From Mycolicibacterium celeriflavum (lineage in GTDB: Bacteria; Actinomycetota; Actinomycetes; Mycobacteriales; Mycobacteriaceae), in assembly GCF_010731795.1 (NCBI RefSeq), contig NZ_AP022591.1, forward strand, positions 620,001 through 684,000: 64,000 bases of DNA. Reading direction: 5' to 3'. Positions 26,208 through 33,524 of this stretch are shown here, piece by piece; the first letter of the stretch is position 1; each line of letters opens with the position of its first letter. The position numbers and the translations under genes are program-made. The notes beneath the pieces are model-generated. The model saw only the letters and a program-made list of their open reading frames with translations. It was not told where the DNA came from and made no database searches.

Positions 26208-27680
26208 TATGGGGGGCTGGGGCCTCGCTCACATGTGAACGTGGGTTGCCGTCAGGAAGTGGTCCTGGCCGGTAGAGCCACAGATGTGGGAGGCCCCAGT
26301 GAAGGTTCAGCGTACGAGTGTTGGTTTGGATGTGCACGCACGTTCGGTGGTTGCGTGCGGTCTTGATGGTGACACCGGAGAGCTCTTCGAGCGGCGATTG
26401 ACCCCGGATCACGGCGAGATCGTGGCGTGGCTGAACGACCTTCCGGGTCCGGTGGCCGCGACCTACGAGTCCGGCCCGACGGGGTTTGTGTTGGCGCGCA
26501 GCATCAACGCCGCCGGGATCAGGTGTTCGGTCGCCGCGTCGTCGAAGCTGCAGCGTCCGGTCGGTGATCGAGTCAAGACCGATAAACGCGATGCTCGCCA
26601 TCTGGCCCGGTTGTTACATTTGGGCGAAATTGTGGAAGTCGAGATCCCTAGTGTTGAGCAGGAATCCGCACGCGATCTGTTCCGCGCGCGTGAGGCCTGC
26701 CGCAAAGATCTGATGGCCGCACGCAACCGGCTCTCGAAGCTGCTGCTGCGCCGGGGCATCGTCTACTACGGCGGGACGGCCTGGTCGCGCAATCACGAGC
26801 GATGGCTGCAAAGCCAGCGGTTCGACGACCCCGCGCTGGCGATCGCCTACGACACCGCCTTCGACACGATGCTGACCACCACCGCTCGCCGTGACCGCCT
26901 CGATGCAGCCATCACCGCGATGGCCGCCGATTCCACGTTCACCCCGGTGGTGACGCGGCTGGGGTGTCTGCGCGGTGTTTCCACGTTGACGGCGTTCGGG
27001 TTGGCCACCGAAATCGGTGACTGGCATCGGCTGACCGGCCGCTCGATCGGCGCCTATCTCGGGCTGGTGCCCTGCGAGTACTCCACGGGAGACAATCGGA
27101 CCCAGGGCGGGCTGACCCGTACCGGCAACACCCACGCACGCCGGTTGCTGATCGAGGCGGCCTGGCATCACCGGCCAGCGTATCGGCCCGGCGAGGTGAT
27201 GCGACGACGCTGGGATGCCGCCTCGGCGGCGGCACGGGCCCGCGGCCAGCACGCCAACCGACGACTGCACGCCCGCTGGGTGCGATTCAACGAACGCCGC
27301 AAACGCCCCGTGGTGGCCAACGCCGCCATCGCTCGCGAGCTGGCCGGCTGGTGCTGGTCATTGGCCGTCATGGAGGACTGAGGCCACCGATCGTCCAGGT
27401 GGGCGTATCGAGGTGTCGGCAAGCGTCTTGGAGTGACCCGCGAAAATCGCTATGAGCAATCATGTTGCCCTGCAAGTTGATCACGCTCGATCAGTAGACC
27501 TGCGATCCACTCCGACTCGAAGACCCGTCCTGCGGTAACCAACCCGCGCATATCAGACTGACACGCGTCGATAAGACACGCTCGACACCAACGGCTGCTC
27601 ACCTGGTCAACGAAGCGGCGGCCGCGACGACGGTTGCGGCCGCCGCCTCACCCTGCCCACTTGACAAACCGCCCCCCATA
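26208..27680 (+). mobile_element. IS110-family insertion sequence (possibly IS1111-like)
   Basis: A DEDD transposase gene (26299-27381) is flanked by a perfect 10-bp inverted pair TATGGGGGGC (26208-26217) and GCCCCCCATA (27671-27680), giving about 1.47 kb. Noncoding sequence is ~90 nt on the left and ~290 nt on the right. Long right-end noncoding sequence and terminal or subterminal inverted repeats are typical of the IS1111 branch, whose guide RNA is downstream of the transposase. The exact ends are a proposal; IS110 elements make no clear target duplication to confirm them. Confidence 0.6.
26299..27381 (+). CDS. IS110-family DEDD transposase
   Basis: 360 residues from GTG 26299, with GGGAGG about 6 nt upstream. 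The RuvC-like domain has D in 'VGLDVHARSVVACGL', E in 'ATYESGPTGF' and D..D in 'VKTDKRDARHLARLL'. The C-terminal domain has 'LGCLRGVSTLTAFGLATEIGDWHRLTGRSIGAYLGLVPCEYSTGDNRTQGGLTRTGNTHARRLL', including the conserved Ser region. No frameshift or truncation, so it may be active. IS110 recombinases use a structured guide (bridge/seek) RNA encoded in the element's noncoding end. The element sits between the BVMO/SDR operon and the SnoaL gene. Confidence 0.9.
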   Translation: MKVQRTSVGLDVHARSVVACGLDGDTGELFERRLTPDHGEIVAWLNDLPGPVAATYESGPTGFVLARSINAAGIRCSVAASSKLQRPVGDRVKTDKRDARHLARLLHLGEIVEVEIPSVEQESARDLFRAREACRKDLMAARNRLSKLLLRRGIVYYGGTAWSRNHERWLQSQRFDDPALAIAYDTAFDTMLTTTARRDRLDAAITAMAADSTFTPVVTRLGCLRGVSTLTAFGLATEIGDWHRLTGRSIGAYLGLVPCEYSTGDNRTQGGLTRTGNTHARRLLIEAAWHHRPAYRPGEVMRRRWDAASAAARARGQHANRRLHARWVRFNERRKRPVVANAAIARELAGWCWSLAVMED

Positions 27681-27732
27681 TCAGCGATTTCGGTGCGCTA
27701 CCGGTCGCTGAGCGAGTGGTAAGGCACCGAAA
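27382..27732. ncRNA. noncoding stretch after transposase; candidate guide-RNA region
   Basis: No convincing gene lies here. Its first ~290 nt belong to the IS element and contain a perfect 11-bp stem (27615-27625 with 27636-27646, GC-rich) preceded by a less structured, more AT-rich part with several partial repeats. This is where an IS1111-type element would encode its bridge/seek RNA. The remainder (27681-27732) is the terminator-like hairpin described separately. RNA expression and structure are inferred only. Confidence 0.35.
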
Positions 27733-27734
27733 TC
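27686..27734. terminator. long imperfect hairpin at the end of the SnoaL operon
   Basis: Arms of 17 nt, GATTTCGGTGCGCTACC (27686-27702) and GGTAAGGCACCGAAATC (27718-27734), pair with two mismatches; a small CGCT/AGCG stem sits in the loop. It reaches into the stop codon of the minus-strand gene 27733-28170. There is no clear U-tract, as usual for mycobacterial terminators; bidirectional termination between the IS and this operon is plausible. Confidence 0.5.
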
Positions 27735-28170
27735 ACCCGCCGAAGACGCTCTCGAGCGGGCCGACGTGTGCGCGGTTGACCTTGATGCGCTCGACGATTC
27801 GCCACCGGCCCGCCCGCCGTTCCCAGCGGTCGCGATAGTCGCCCATGGTGTAGAAGCGCTCCGCACCGTCGGCGGACAGATGCAGGTCGTGAACGTAAGC
27901 CCGCGAAACCGCGGAGTCACCCGCGACGTCGACGATCACGTTGCCCAGCAGATGCTGGGTCGGACCGCAGGCGTCGAGATAGCTCCGAATGAGCGCGACG
28001 ATGGCGCCACTGCCGACGAGCGGTCCCGTGCCAAGGTCGCCCGTCGCGTCATCGGCGAACACCTCGGCGACAGCCGACCAGTCATGGTCGTCCATCGCCC
28101 GTGCGGTGGTGTAGAGCGCGCGCTCGATGTCGCGCTCGTCGAGAAGACGCTGCAGCGCATCAGGATTCAT
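27733..28170 (-). CDS. SnoaL/NTF2-like protein
   Basis: 145 residues. Typical SnoaL-like fold: 'LLDERDIERALYTTARAMDDHDWSAVAEVFADDATGDLG' (helix with DDHDW), then 'HLLGNVIVDVAGDSAVSRAYVHDLHLSADGAERFYTMGDYRDRWERRAGRWRIVERIKV'. Family members include dehydratases and ketosteroid isomerase-like enzymes; HDW and the His residues are candidate active-site positions. Third gene of an operon with two Dabb/EthD-like proteins; it overlaps the upstream gene by 4 nt. Confidence 0.78.
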   Translation of the reverse strand: MNPDALQRLLDERDIERALYTTARAMDDHDWSAVAEVFADDATGDLGTGPLVGSGAIVALIRSYLDACGPTQHLLGNVIVDVAGDSAVSRAYVHDLHLSADGAERFYTMGDYRDRWERRAGRWRIVERIKVNRAHVGPLESVFGG

Positions 28171-28793
28171 CGTGACTCACTCCGACGATCGCAGAAGCTG
28201 TGGCAGACGCGGTCACGCACGATGACCTCAGGGCATTCCGGGTCGAACCAGCGATCGACGTAGGCCCAGTGGATCGGATGCATGAGATACGGGCCCATCA
28301 GACTCTCGACATCGGTGAACTCCTGCTCGAAGACATGGGTCCACGGCGAGGTTCCGACCGCCGACTCGACACGGCTGAGTTGCCATGTGCAGATCGACGT
28401 GACATATCGGGGGAGTAGCCGAAGATCGGCTTCGAACCGCGCGACTGTCGCCTCATCGGTGTCCGGTTGCACCCGCAACAGCAGCGTCCGGTAGACGCTG
28501 CCTCGGCATTCCGAAGCGGTGATCGCGCTGCCGGTATAGGTGGCGCCGTTGACCTGGCCAACCGCAGGCCCCGACAGCATGGCGTCGAATGACGCAGCAA
28601 TCGAGGCCCATTCGGCCGCACGTCGAAACCGCAGATGCATGAGGAGATCGCCGCCGTTGCGCACGCCGGGCAGCGTCGGCTGAACCAGCGCCCGCTCCGC
28701 ACCGCTGTTGCTCGCCGCATCGCGCAGTTCCTCAACCAGGCGGTCGCGGGCCGTGTCGTCCGCGGTGTCGATCAGTCGGACGACGTTAAACAT
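28167..28793 (-). CDS. Dabb/EthD-like tandem ferredoxin-fold protein
   Basis: 208 residues from ATG 28793, overlapping the upstream gene by 8 nt. Two similar alpha+beta halves: 'MFNVVRLIDTADDTARDRLVEELRDAA...' and 'YRTLLLRVQPDTDEATVARFEADLRLLPRYVTSICTWQLSRV', with 'WTHVFEQEFTDVESLMGPYLMHPIHWAYVDRWFDPECPE', a Dabb-like (stress-responsive A/B barrel) signature. Such proteins serve as small cyclases, isomerases or monooxygenase partners. The function is unassigned. Confidence 0.68.
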   Translation of the reverse strand: MFNVVRLIDTADDTARDRLVEELRDAASNSGAERALVQPTLPGVRNGGDLLMHLRFRRAAEWASIAASFDAMLSGPAVGQVNGATYTGSAITASECRGSVYRTLLLRVQPDTDEATVARFEADLRLLPRYVTSICTWQLSRVESAVGTSPWTHVFEQEFTDVESLMGPYLMHPIHWAYVDRWFDPECPEVIVRDRVCHSFCDRRSESR

Positions 28794-29127
28794 CGCCCAT
28801 CCCGTCGACGTCGTCGGCCGCCGCCGCGACATTGCGGGTTCGCTCCACAATCAACTCGGCAACGCCCTCCCACCACTGCCCGATTGACGGGTCCGGCCGG
28901 CCCTGCCACGTCATCTCCCACCAGGCCCGCGGGCTGGGCAGCGTCCAGGTCGCCGTGACGACGTTCGACTGGTCCTCGAACCAAATCGGCGGGCTGACCA
29001 GGATCTCGCGCAACGTCATCCCGCGTTCTCTTGCCCCTGGCGCGTATTCGGCGAGGTAAGTGTCGACGAACTCTCGGGCGCACCCCGGCCGGGTGATGAC
29101 GCGATCGACGACATAAACGGCGCCCAT
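28786..29127 (-). CDS. small NIPSNAP/Dabb-like protein
   Basis: 113 residues from ATG 29127; starts at 29157 and 29175 are possible, but 29127 has TATCGT 7 nt upstream and site 6 of the recurring element 41 nt upstream. A single ferredoxin-like domain is suggested by 'GAVYVVDRVITRPGCAREFVDTYLAEYAPGARERGMTLREILVSPPIWFEDQSNVVTATWTLPSPRAWWEMTW'. No catalytic motif recognised. First gene of a three-gene operon with a second Dabb-like protein and a SnoaL-like protein, divergent from the Old Yellow Enzyme gene. Confidence 0.62.
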   Translation of the reverse strand: MGAVYVVDRVITRPGCAREFVDTYLAEYAPGARERGMTLREILVSPPIWFEDQSNVVTATWTLPSPRAWWEMTWQGRPDPSIGQWWEGVAELIVERTRNVAAAADDVDGMGDV

Positions 29128-29168
29128 GGGTCCGACGATATGCGGGCCCAGCGGCATGATGCTGTCCG

Positions 29169-29186
29169 TTCCCATCCATCGGGATT
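29169..29186. promoter_or_regulatory. 18-bp regulon element, site 6 (weak; Dabb operon / OYE)
   Basis: TTCCCATCCATCGGGATT matches the consensus at about 10 positions, chiefly the CC and CGGGA cores. It lies 40 nt before the OYE ATG (29227, with CATCGT 6 nt before it) and 41 nt before ATG 29127 on the other strand. Spacing is the main support. Confidence 0.4.
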
Positions 29187-29226
29187 GCCCCGTTCGGATG
29201 CCTGATCCGGACGGCATCGTGGTGCC

Positions 29227-30438
29227 ATGAATCCGTTCGACCCGGCACGGCTCGGGCCGGTGACGCTGCGCAATCGCGTGATCAAAGCGGCGACCTCCGA
29301 GGGCCGATCGCCCGACGGCATGGTCACCGACGATCTGATCGACTTCCACGTCGCGTTCGCCGAGGGCGGCGTGGGTATGACGACGGTTGCGTACTGCTGC
29401 GTGTCGAAACAAGGTGCCAGTGCGCCCGGACAGATCGTGATGAGCCCGGCGGCGCTGCCGGGGCTTCGGAGGCTCGCTGACGCGGTGCACGGCGCGGGTG
29501 CGGCGATCTCGGCGCAACTCGGCCACGCCGGCGTCGTCGCGCAGAAGCGGCTGACCGGCGTCACCGCGGTGGCCCCCAGCCGGTTCGTCAACCCGACGTC
29601 GTTCGCGTACTGCCGAGAGATCACGCGCGACGAGATCACCGCCGTCACGGAACAATTCGCAGCAGCAGCACAGGTGGCGGTCGACGCTGGGTTCGACGCC
29701 GTCGAACTCCATTTCGGGCATCTCTACCTGCCGAGCTCCTTCCTGAGCCCGTTGATCAACCGGCGCAAAGACGGCTACGGCGGCTCGATCGACAACCGGT
29801 CGCGGTTCGTGCGTGAGATCGCGGCGCGGGTGCGTGAGGTCGTGGGGGACCAGATCGCCGTGACCGCGAAGCTGAACATGGACGACGGCATGCCCGGCGG
29901 CATCTGGATCGACGAGGCGCTACGCACGGTTCAGTTGCTTGACGGCGATGCCACGCTCGACGCTATCGAGCTCACCCAGGGCTCGTCGGTGTACAAGCCG
30001 ATGTACTTGTTCCGCGGCGACGTGCCGGTCAAGGAGTTCGCAAAGGTGATGCCGAATGCGCTGCGCCCGGGCGTCCGGTTGGCGGGTAAGCGCGTCATGG
30101 GCAGCTATCCGTACCGCGACCTCTACATGCTCGACGCGGCACGGCAGTTCGTGCCCGTGGTCCGCTATACCAAACTGATTCTGCTGGGCGGTATCACGAA
30201 CCGCGACCACATTCAAACAGGTCTGCACGAGGGCTTCGACTTCGTCGCGATGGGCCGAGCGTTGTTGCGCGAGCCTGATCTCGTCAACACGATGATCGCC
30301 GATCCCGGTGCGCGCAGTCGGTGTACGCACAACAACAAGTGCATGGTCACGGTGTTCGGGCGCACGCACTGCGTGCTCGATCCCGATCAGCGCTACAGGG
30401 CGACGGCCGAGCTATCCGGCGAGCCGGCGAGCAACTGA
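29227..30438 (+). CDS. Old Yellow Enzyme family NADH:flavin oxidoreductase
   Basis: 403 residues from ATG 29227. FMN TIM barrel: N-terminal 'LGPVTLRNRVIKAATSEGRSPDG', 'SAQLGHAGVVA', a barrel His-His variant 'VELHFGHLYLPSSFLSPLINRRKDGYGGSIDNRSRF' and phosphate-binding 'FVAMGRALLREPDLV'. The C-terminal 'CTHNNKCMVTVFGRTHC' resembles the Cys cluster of 2,4-dienoyl-CoA-reductase-type members, though it is short. Reduces an enone or dienoyl-CoA double bond using NAD(P)H. Its 3' end overlaps the convergent esterase gene by 46 nt. Confidence 0.85.
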   Translation: MNPFDPARLGPVTLRNRVIKAATSEGRSPDGMVTDDLIDFHVAFAEGGVGMTTVAYCCVSKQGASAPGQIVMSPAALPGLRRLADAVHGAGAAISAQLGHAGVVAQKRLTGVTAVAPSRFVNPTSFAYCREITRDEITAVTEQFAAAAQVAVDAGFDAVELHFGHLYLPSSFLSPLINRRKDGYGGSIDNRSRFVREIAARVREVVGDQIAVTAKLNMDDGMPGGIWIDEALRTVQLLDGDATLDAIELTQGSSVYKPMYLFRGDVPVKEFAKVMPNALRPGVRLAGKRVMGSYPYRDLYMLDAARQFVPVVRYTKLILLGGITNRDHIQTGLHEGFDFVAMGRALLREPDLVNTMIADPGARSRCTHNNKCMVTVFGRTHCVLDPDQRYRATAELSGEPASN

Positions 30439-31343
30439 CGCAGTTCCCGGCCCGCCCGCCGCCGGGCCTCGTGCGCGATGTCGAGCATCGGCATCGTCAT
30501 GAATCCGTGGATGCCGCCGTCGAAGTCGCATCGCACGGTCGCAACGCCCGCGGCCGCCAACGCGTCCGCATATGCGGCGCCTTCGTCGCGCAGCGGATCG
30601 TGACCCGCGATCACGACCACCGCTGGCGGCAGGCCATCGAGGTTCGCGTGCAGCGGCGAGGCGTAAGGATGCGTGCGGTCCGAGTGCGACGGGACATATT
30701 GGTCCCAGTACCACTGCAGCGCAGGCCGCGGATTGTAGAAACCCTTGCCGTACAAGCGATACGACTCTGTGTCGAAGTCGGCAGCGATCATCGGATACAG
30801 CAGTAGCTGAGCGGCCAGCGCCGGCGCGCCGCGGTCCCGGGCCATCAGCGCTGCCACCGCCGCGAGATTGCCACCCGCGCTGTCGCCGCCGACGACGATG
30901 CGGTTCGCGTCGCCACCGATCTCTGCGGCGTTGTCCGCCACCCACCGCGTCGCCGCGTACAGGTCTTCGGCCGCGGCGGGCCAGCGGTGGTCCGGAGCAA
31001 GCCGGTAGTCGACCGAGACAACCACGGCGGAAACGAGATTCGCGAGACTTCGGCACAAGCCATCGTGACTGTCGAGGTCGCAGAACACGAAACCTCCGCC
31101 GTGCGCATACACCACCACGGGCAACGGCCGCGCCGCGGACGGCCGGTATATCCGCACCGCGATCGGGCCGTCGGCGCCGGCAATCTGCAAGTCCTTTACC
31201 GCGCCAACCGGTTCGGGGTCCGCCGGAGGAACCAGACGCGCTCGAATCGCCGCACGCGCTTCGGCGCCGGTCATCGTGTGCACGGGCGGAAACCCGGAGT
31301 CGAGCGCCTCGATCAGCGAGGCGATCTGGGGGTCGAGGTTCAC
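30393..31343 (-). CDS. HSL-family alpha/beta-hydrolase (esterase)
   Basis: 316 residues from GTG 31343, whose GTGA overlaps the IclR stop. Signature: 'VVVYAHGGGFVF' oxyanion region near residue 82, nucleophile 'VVGGDSAGGNLAAV', acid 'IAGHDPLRDEG' and His in 'DGGIHGFMTM'. A cytoplasmic esterase/lipase, paralogous to the gene at 14286-15230 but under a different IclR gene. The last 46 nt overlap the OYE coding sequence tail-to-tail. Could hydrolyse a lactone or ester product of a BVMO (inference). Confidence 0.83.
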   Translation of the reverse strand: MNLDPQIASLIEALDSGFPPVHTMTGAEARAAIRARLVPPADPEPVGAVKDLQIAGADGPIAVRIYRPSAARPLPVVVYAHGGGFVFCDLDSHDGLCRSLANLVSAVVVSVDYRLAPDHRWPAAAEDLYAATRWVADNAAEIGGDANRIVVGGDSAGGNLAAVAALMARDRGAPALAAQLLLYPMIAADFDTESYRLYGKGFYNPRPALQWYWDQYVPSHSDRTHPYASPLHANLDGLPPAVVVIAGHDPLRDEGAAYADALAAAGVATVRCDFDGGIHGFMTMPMLDIAHEARRRAGRELRQLLAGSPDSSAVAL

Positions 31344-32179
31344 GCGTACTGCAGCGCCGGTTCCCGCCCGGCCACCGGCCGCAATGTCGGTCCGCCACGA
31401 AGCGGTCGAGCTTGCTGCAGCGTCGGGGCCACGCGCTTGGGGCCGTCTTCGACGTTGCGCCAGATCCCCATCGCGGTCATCCGCACCGGCGCCACCAGAC
31501 GTTGGTCGAACGCCATCCTGCTCATCGGTCCGCATACCGACACGGCGGCGACCGCATCGTTCGGTCCGCCGATAGCCGCTGCCACACAACCGAATCCGGC
31601 CAGCGACTCTTCGCGGTCGAACGCGACCCCGTGCGCCCGCACCTTTGCCAGTTCGGTCGACAGCTGCGCCGCCGTGCTGATGGAGTACCGGGTGCGGCGG
31701 TTCGAGAGGTCGACCCCGTCCCAGGCGTCGGTGTTGAAGGCCAGCATCGCCTTGCCGACGGCCGAACAGTGTGCCGGCTGGCGCCCGCCTACACGGCTGG
31801 GCAGCGCCGCGCTCATCCCGTCGCCGATCTTCTCCAGATACACGACGTCGGATCCGTCGAGGACGGCCAAGTGGACGACGAGGCCGGTCGCACGATGCAG
31901 ATCGTGCAGCAATGGGACCGCGGCGCGGTGCATCCGATCCTGATGCACGGCCAGCGAGCCCAGTTCCACCAGGCGCATGCCCAGTTCGTAGTCCCGTCCA
32001 CTGCGGCGAAGCCAGCGCAGTTGGACCAGGCGCTCGAGCATGCGGTGCGCCGAGGAGCGGGGCAGCCCGGTGCGCCGGACGATCTGGGCCAGCGTCAACC
32101 GGCCAGGACCGTCGAAGGCGTCGAGAACGAGCGATACGCGATCGATCACTGCGCTGGGGGTTTCAACAGGCGGTGTCAT
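31340..32179 (-). CDS. IclR-family transcriptional regulator
   Basis: 279 residues from ATG 32179. N-terminal IclR wHTH: 'VIDRVSLVLDAFDGPGRLTLAQIVRRTGLPRSSAHRMLERLVQLRWLRRSGRDYELGMRLVELG'; effector domain 'LHDLHRATGLVVHLAVLDGSDVVYLEKIGDG', 'HCSAVGKAMLAF' and 'VAAAIGGPNDAVAAVSVCGP'. It heads an operon with the esterase. An AT-rich upstream segment contains a 15-bp palindrome (32215-32229), a likely autoregulatory site unlike the regulon's 18-bp element. Confidence 0.86.
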   Translation of the reverse strand: MTPPVETPSAVIDRVSLVLDAFDGPGRLTLAQIVRRTGLPRSSAHRMLERLVQLRWLRRSGRDYELGMRLVELGSLAVHQDRMHRAAVPLLHDLHRATGLVVHLAVLDGSDVVYLEKIGDGMSAALPSRVGGRQPAHCSAVGKAMLAFNTDAWDGVDLSNRRTRYSISTAAQLSTELAKVRAHGVAFDREESLAGFGCVAAAIGGPNDAVAAVSVCGPMSRMAFDQRLVAPVRMTAMGIWRNVEDGPKRVAPTLQQARPLRGGPTLRPVAGREPALQYA

Positions 32180-32214
32180 GAGGCCTCCGGGCGGCTGCTG
32201 TAACGACGATTCAC

Positions 32215-32229
32215 ATTCCTAATAGGAAT
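32215..32229. promoter_or_regulatory. ATTCCTA-A-TAGGAAT palindrome upstream of IclR gene
   Basis: Perfect 7-bp arms around one central base, 35 nt before the IclR ATG 32179. A second short inverted repeat, ATTTG (32236-32240) with CAAAT (32246-32250), follows. The AT-rich patch in a GC-rich genome marks a regulatory region; IclR autoregulation is the simplest explanation. Confidence 0.5.
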
Positions 32230-32323
32230 ATGACTATTTGTAGCACAAATGTGCAGCCTGTCACACGTTCGGTGGCGGTGTGTCGTCGAACACGCGCCTG
32301 AGCTGGGGATTCTGGACGACGGC

Positions 32324-33481
32324 CTAGGGTGCGACAGCCGTGCTCCGCGGATCGATGAGGATCTTCGCGTGGGCCTCGGCGGTTCCGAGCACCTCGAAGG
32401 CCCGAGCCACACCGTTCAGTCCGACCGTGCCGGTGACGAGCACCGAGGCGTCCAGTTTGCCGTCGGCGAGCATGTGCAGCGTGTCGCGGAACTCCAGCGG
32501 CGTGTATCCGAACACGAACCGCATGTCGATCTCCTTGCCGATCGCCATGGCGGGCCGGATCGCATCTGTGCCCATGCACACCCCGACCACGACGACCCGG
32601 GTCTGCACGGGTACCGCGCCGACGATGCCGTCGATCACGCCGGGCACGCCGACACATTCGAAGACCACTGGACGCTTCGGACTCGCAGCGCCGACAGCGT
32701 CGGCCATGCGGTAGAGGTGCGACCAACCGGGCAGTCGGCGCAACTTCTCCATCGAGCCCACGCCCAATTCATAGAGTTCTGGAGCCCGGGTGATGGCGCC
32801 GGATTGTTCGGTGGCAGCGTATGGAGATTCGACGCCGGGATCCACCACGACGTGCGCACCGCAGAGCGACGCCATCTCGCGGCGGGTGGTGGAGAAGTCG
32901 CTCGCGACGATCGTCTGCACGCCGAGCGCCTTCAGGTGGCAGATCACCGCGAGGCCGACCGGCCCGCAGCCGATCACGATCGCGGTGTCGCGGCGGCGAA
33001 TCTCACTGCGGCGCACCGCATGTAGCGCTACTGCCATCGGCTCCGTCAGCGCCGCGGTGTCCACGTCCAGCCCGTTCGGGACGACGAAGCTCATCGCGGC
33101 CTCGACGAGAACCCGCTCGGCGTAGCCGCCCGGCGCCAGCGGTGACAACCCGGTCAGGTGTACCCCGCCGGATGCGCGCAACAACGGGAAAGAGACCACC
33201 GCGGTGCCCGCCTTGAACTCCTTGGCGGCACCTCGGCCGCGCTCGAGGACCTCGCCGCAGAACTCGTGGCCCAACACGACAGGCGTGTCGCCGCGCATGA
33301 AGTCGGGATAGCCCATCTCGTCCATCACGCCGGTCAGTTCATCGGCGTGGTCCTTCGCATGGAGGTCCGATCCGCAGATCCCGCATCGTCGCACCTCGAG
33401 CAACAGTTGCCCGCGCGCGGGTTGCGGTGTCGCCAGGTCGACGACCGACAGGTTCCCGTGCTCACAGCTGACGGCTTTCAT
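32324..33481 (-). CDS. zinc-type medium-chain alcohol dehydrogenase
   Basis: 385 residues from ATG 33481, with GAGAGGA about 8 nt upstream. Catalytic site 'RRCGICGSDLHAKDHADEL' and 'GHEFCGEV'; Rossmann 'AIVIGCGPVGLAVICHLKALGV'. The structural-zinc lobe is absent ('SFPLLRASGGVHLTGLSPLAPGG'). An insertion of about 20 residues after the catalytic Cys ('DEMGYPDFMRGD') is unusual for the family. Last gene of the HsaA/HsaC/KstD-like operon, 43 nt after the flavoprotein gene. Confidence 0.8.
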   Translation of the reverse strand: MKAVSCEHGNLSVVDLATPQPARGQLLLEVRRCGICGSDLHAKDHADELTGVMDEMGYPDFMRGDTPVVLGHEFCGEVLERGRGAAKEFKAGTAVVSFPLLRASGGVHLTGLSPLAPGGYAERVLVEAAMSFVVPNGLDVDTAALTEPMAVALHAVRRSEIRRRDTAIVIGCGPVGLAVICHLKALGVQTIVASDFSTTRREMASLCGAHVVVDPGVESPYAATEQSGAITRAPELYELGVGSMEKLRRLPGWSHLYRMADAVGAASPKRPVVFECVGVPGVIDGIVGAVPVQTRVVVVGVCMGTDAIRPAMAIGKEIDMRFVFGYTPLEFRDTLHMLADGKLDASVLVTGTVGLNGVARAFEVLGTAEAHAKILIDPRSTAVAP

Positions 33482-33524
33482 CCGTGCATCCTCTCCCATA
33501 CGCGCGGCAGAGGACCCGCGAATC

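Noticed and set aside
26208..27680. Target-site duplication around the IS110-like element
   Set aside because: No duplicated flanks found; none is expected for this family, so the ends rest only on the inverted pair.
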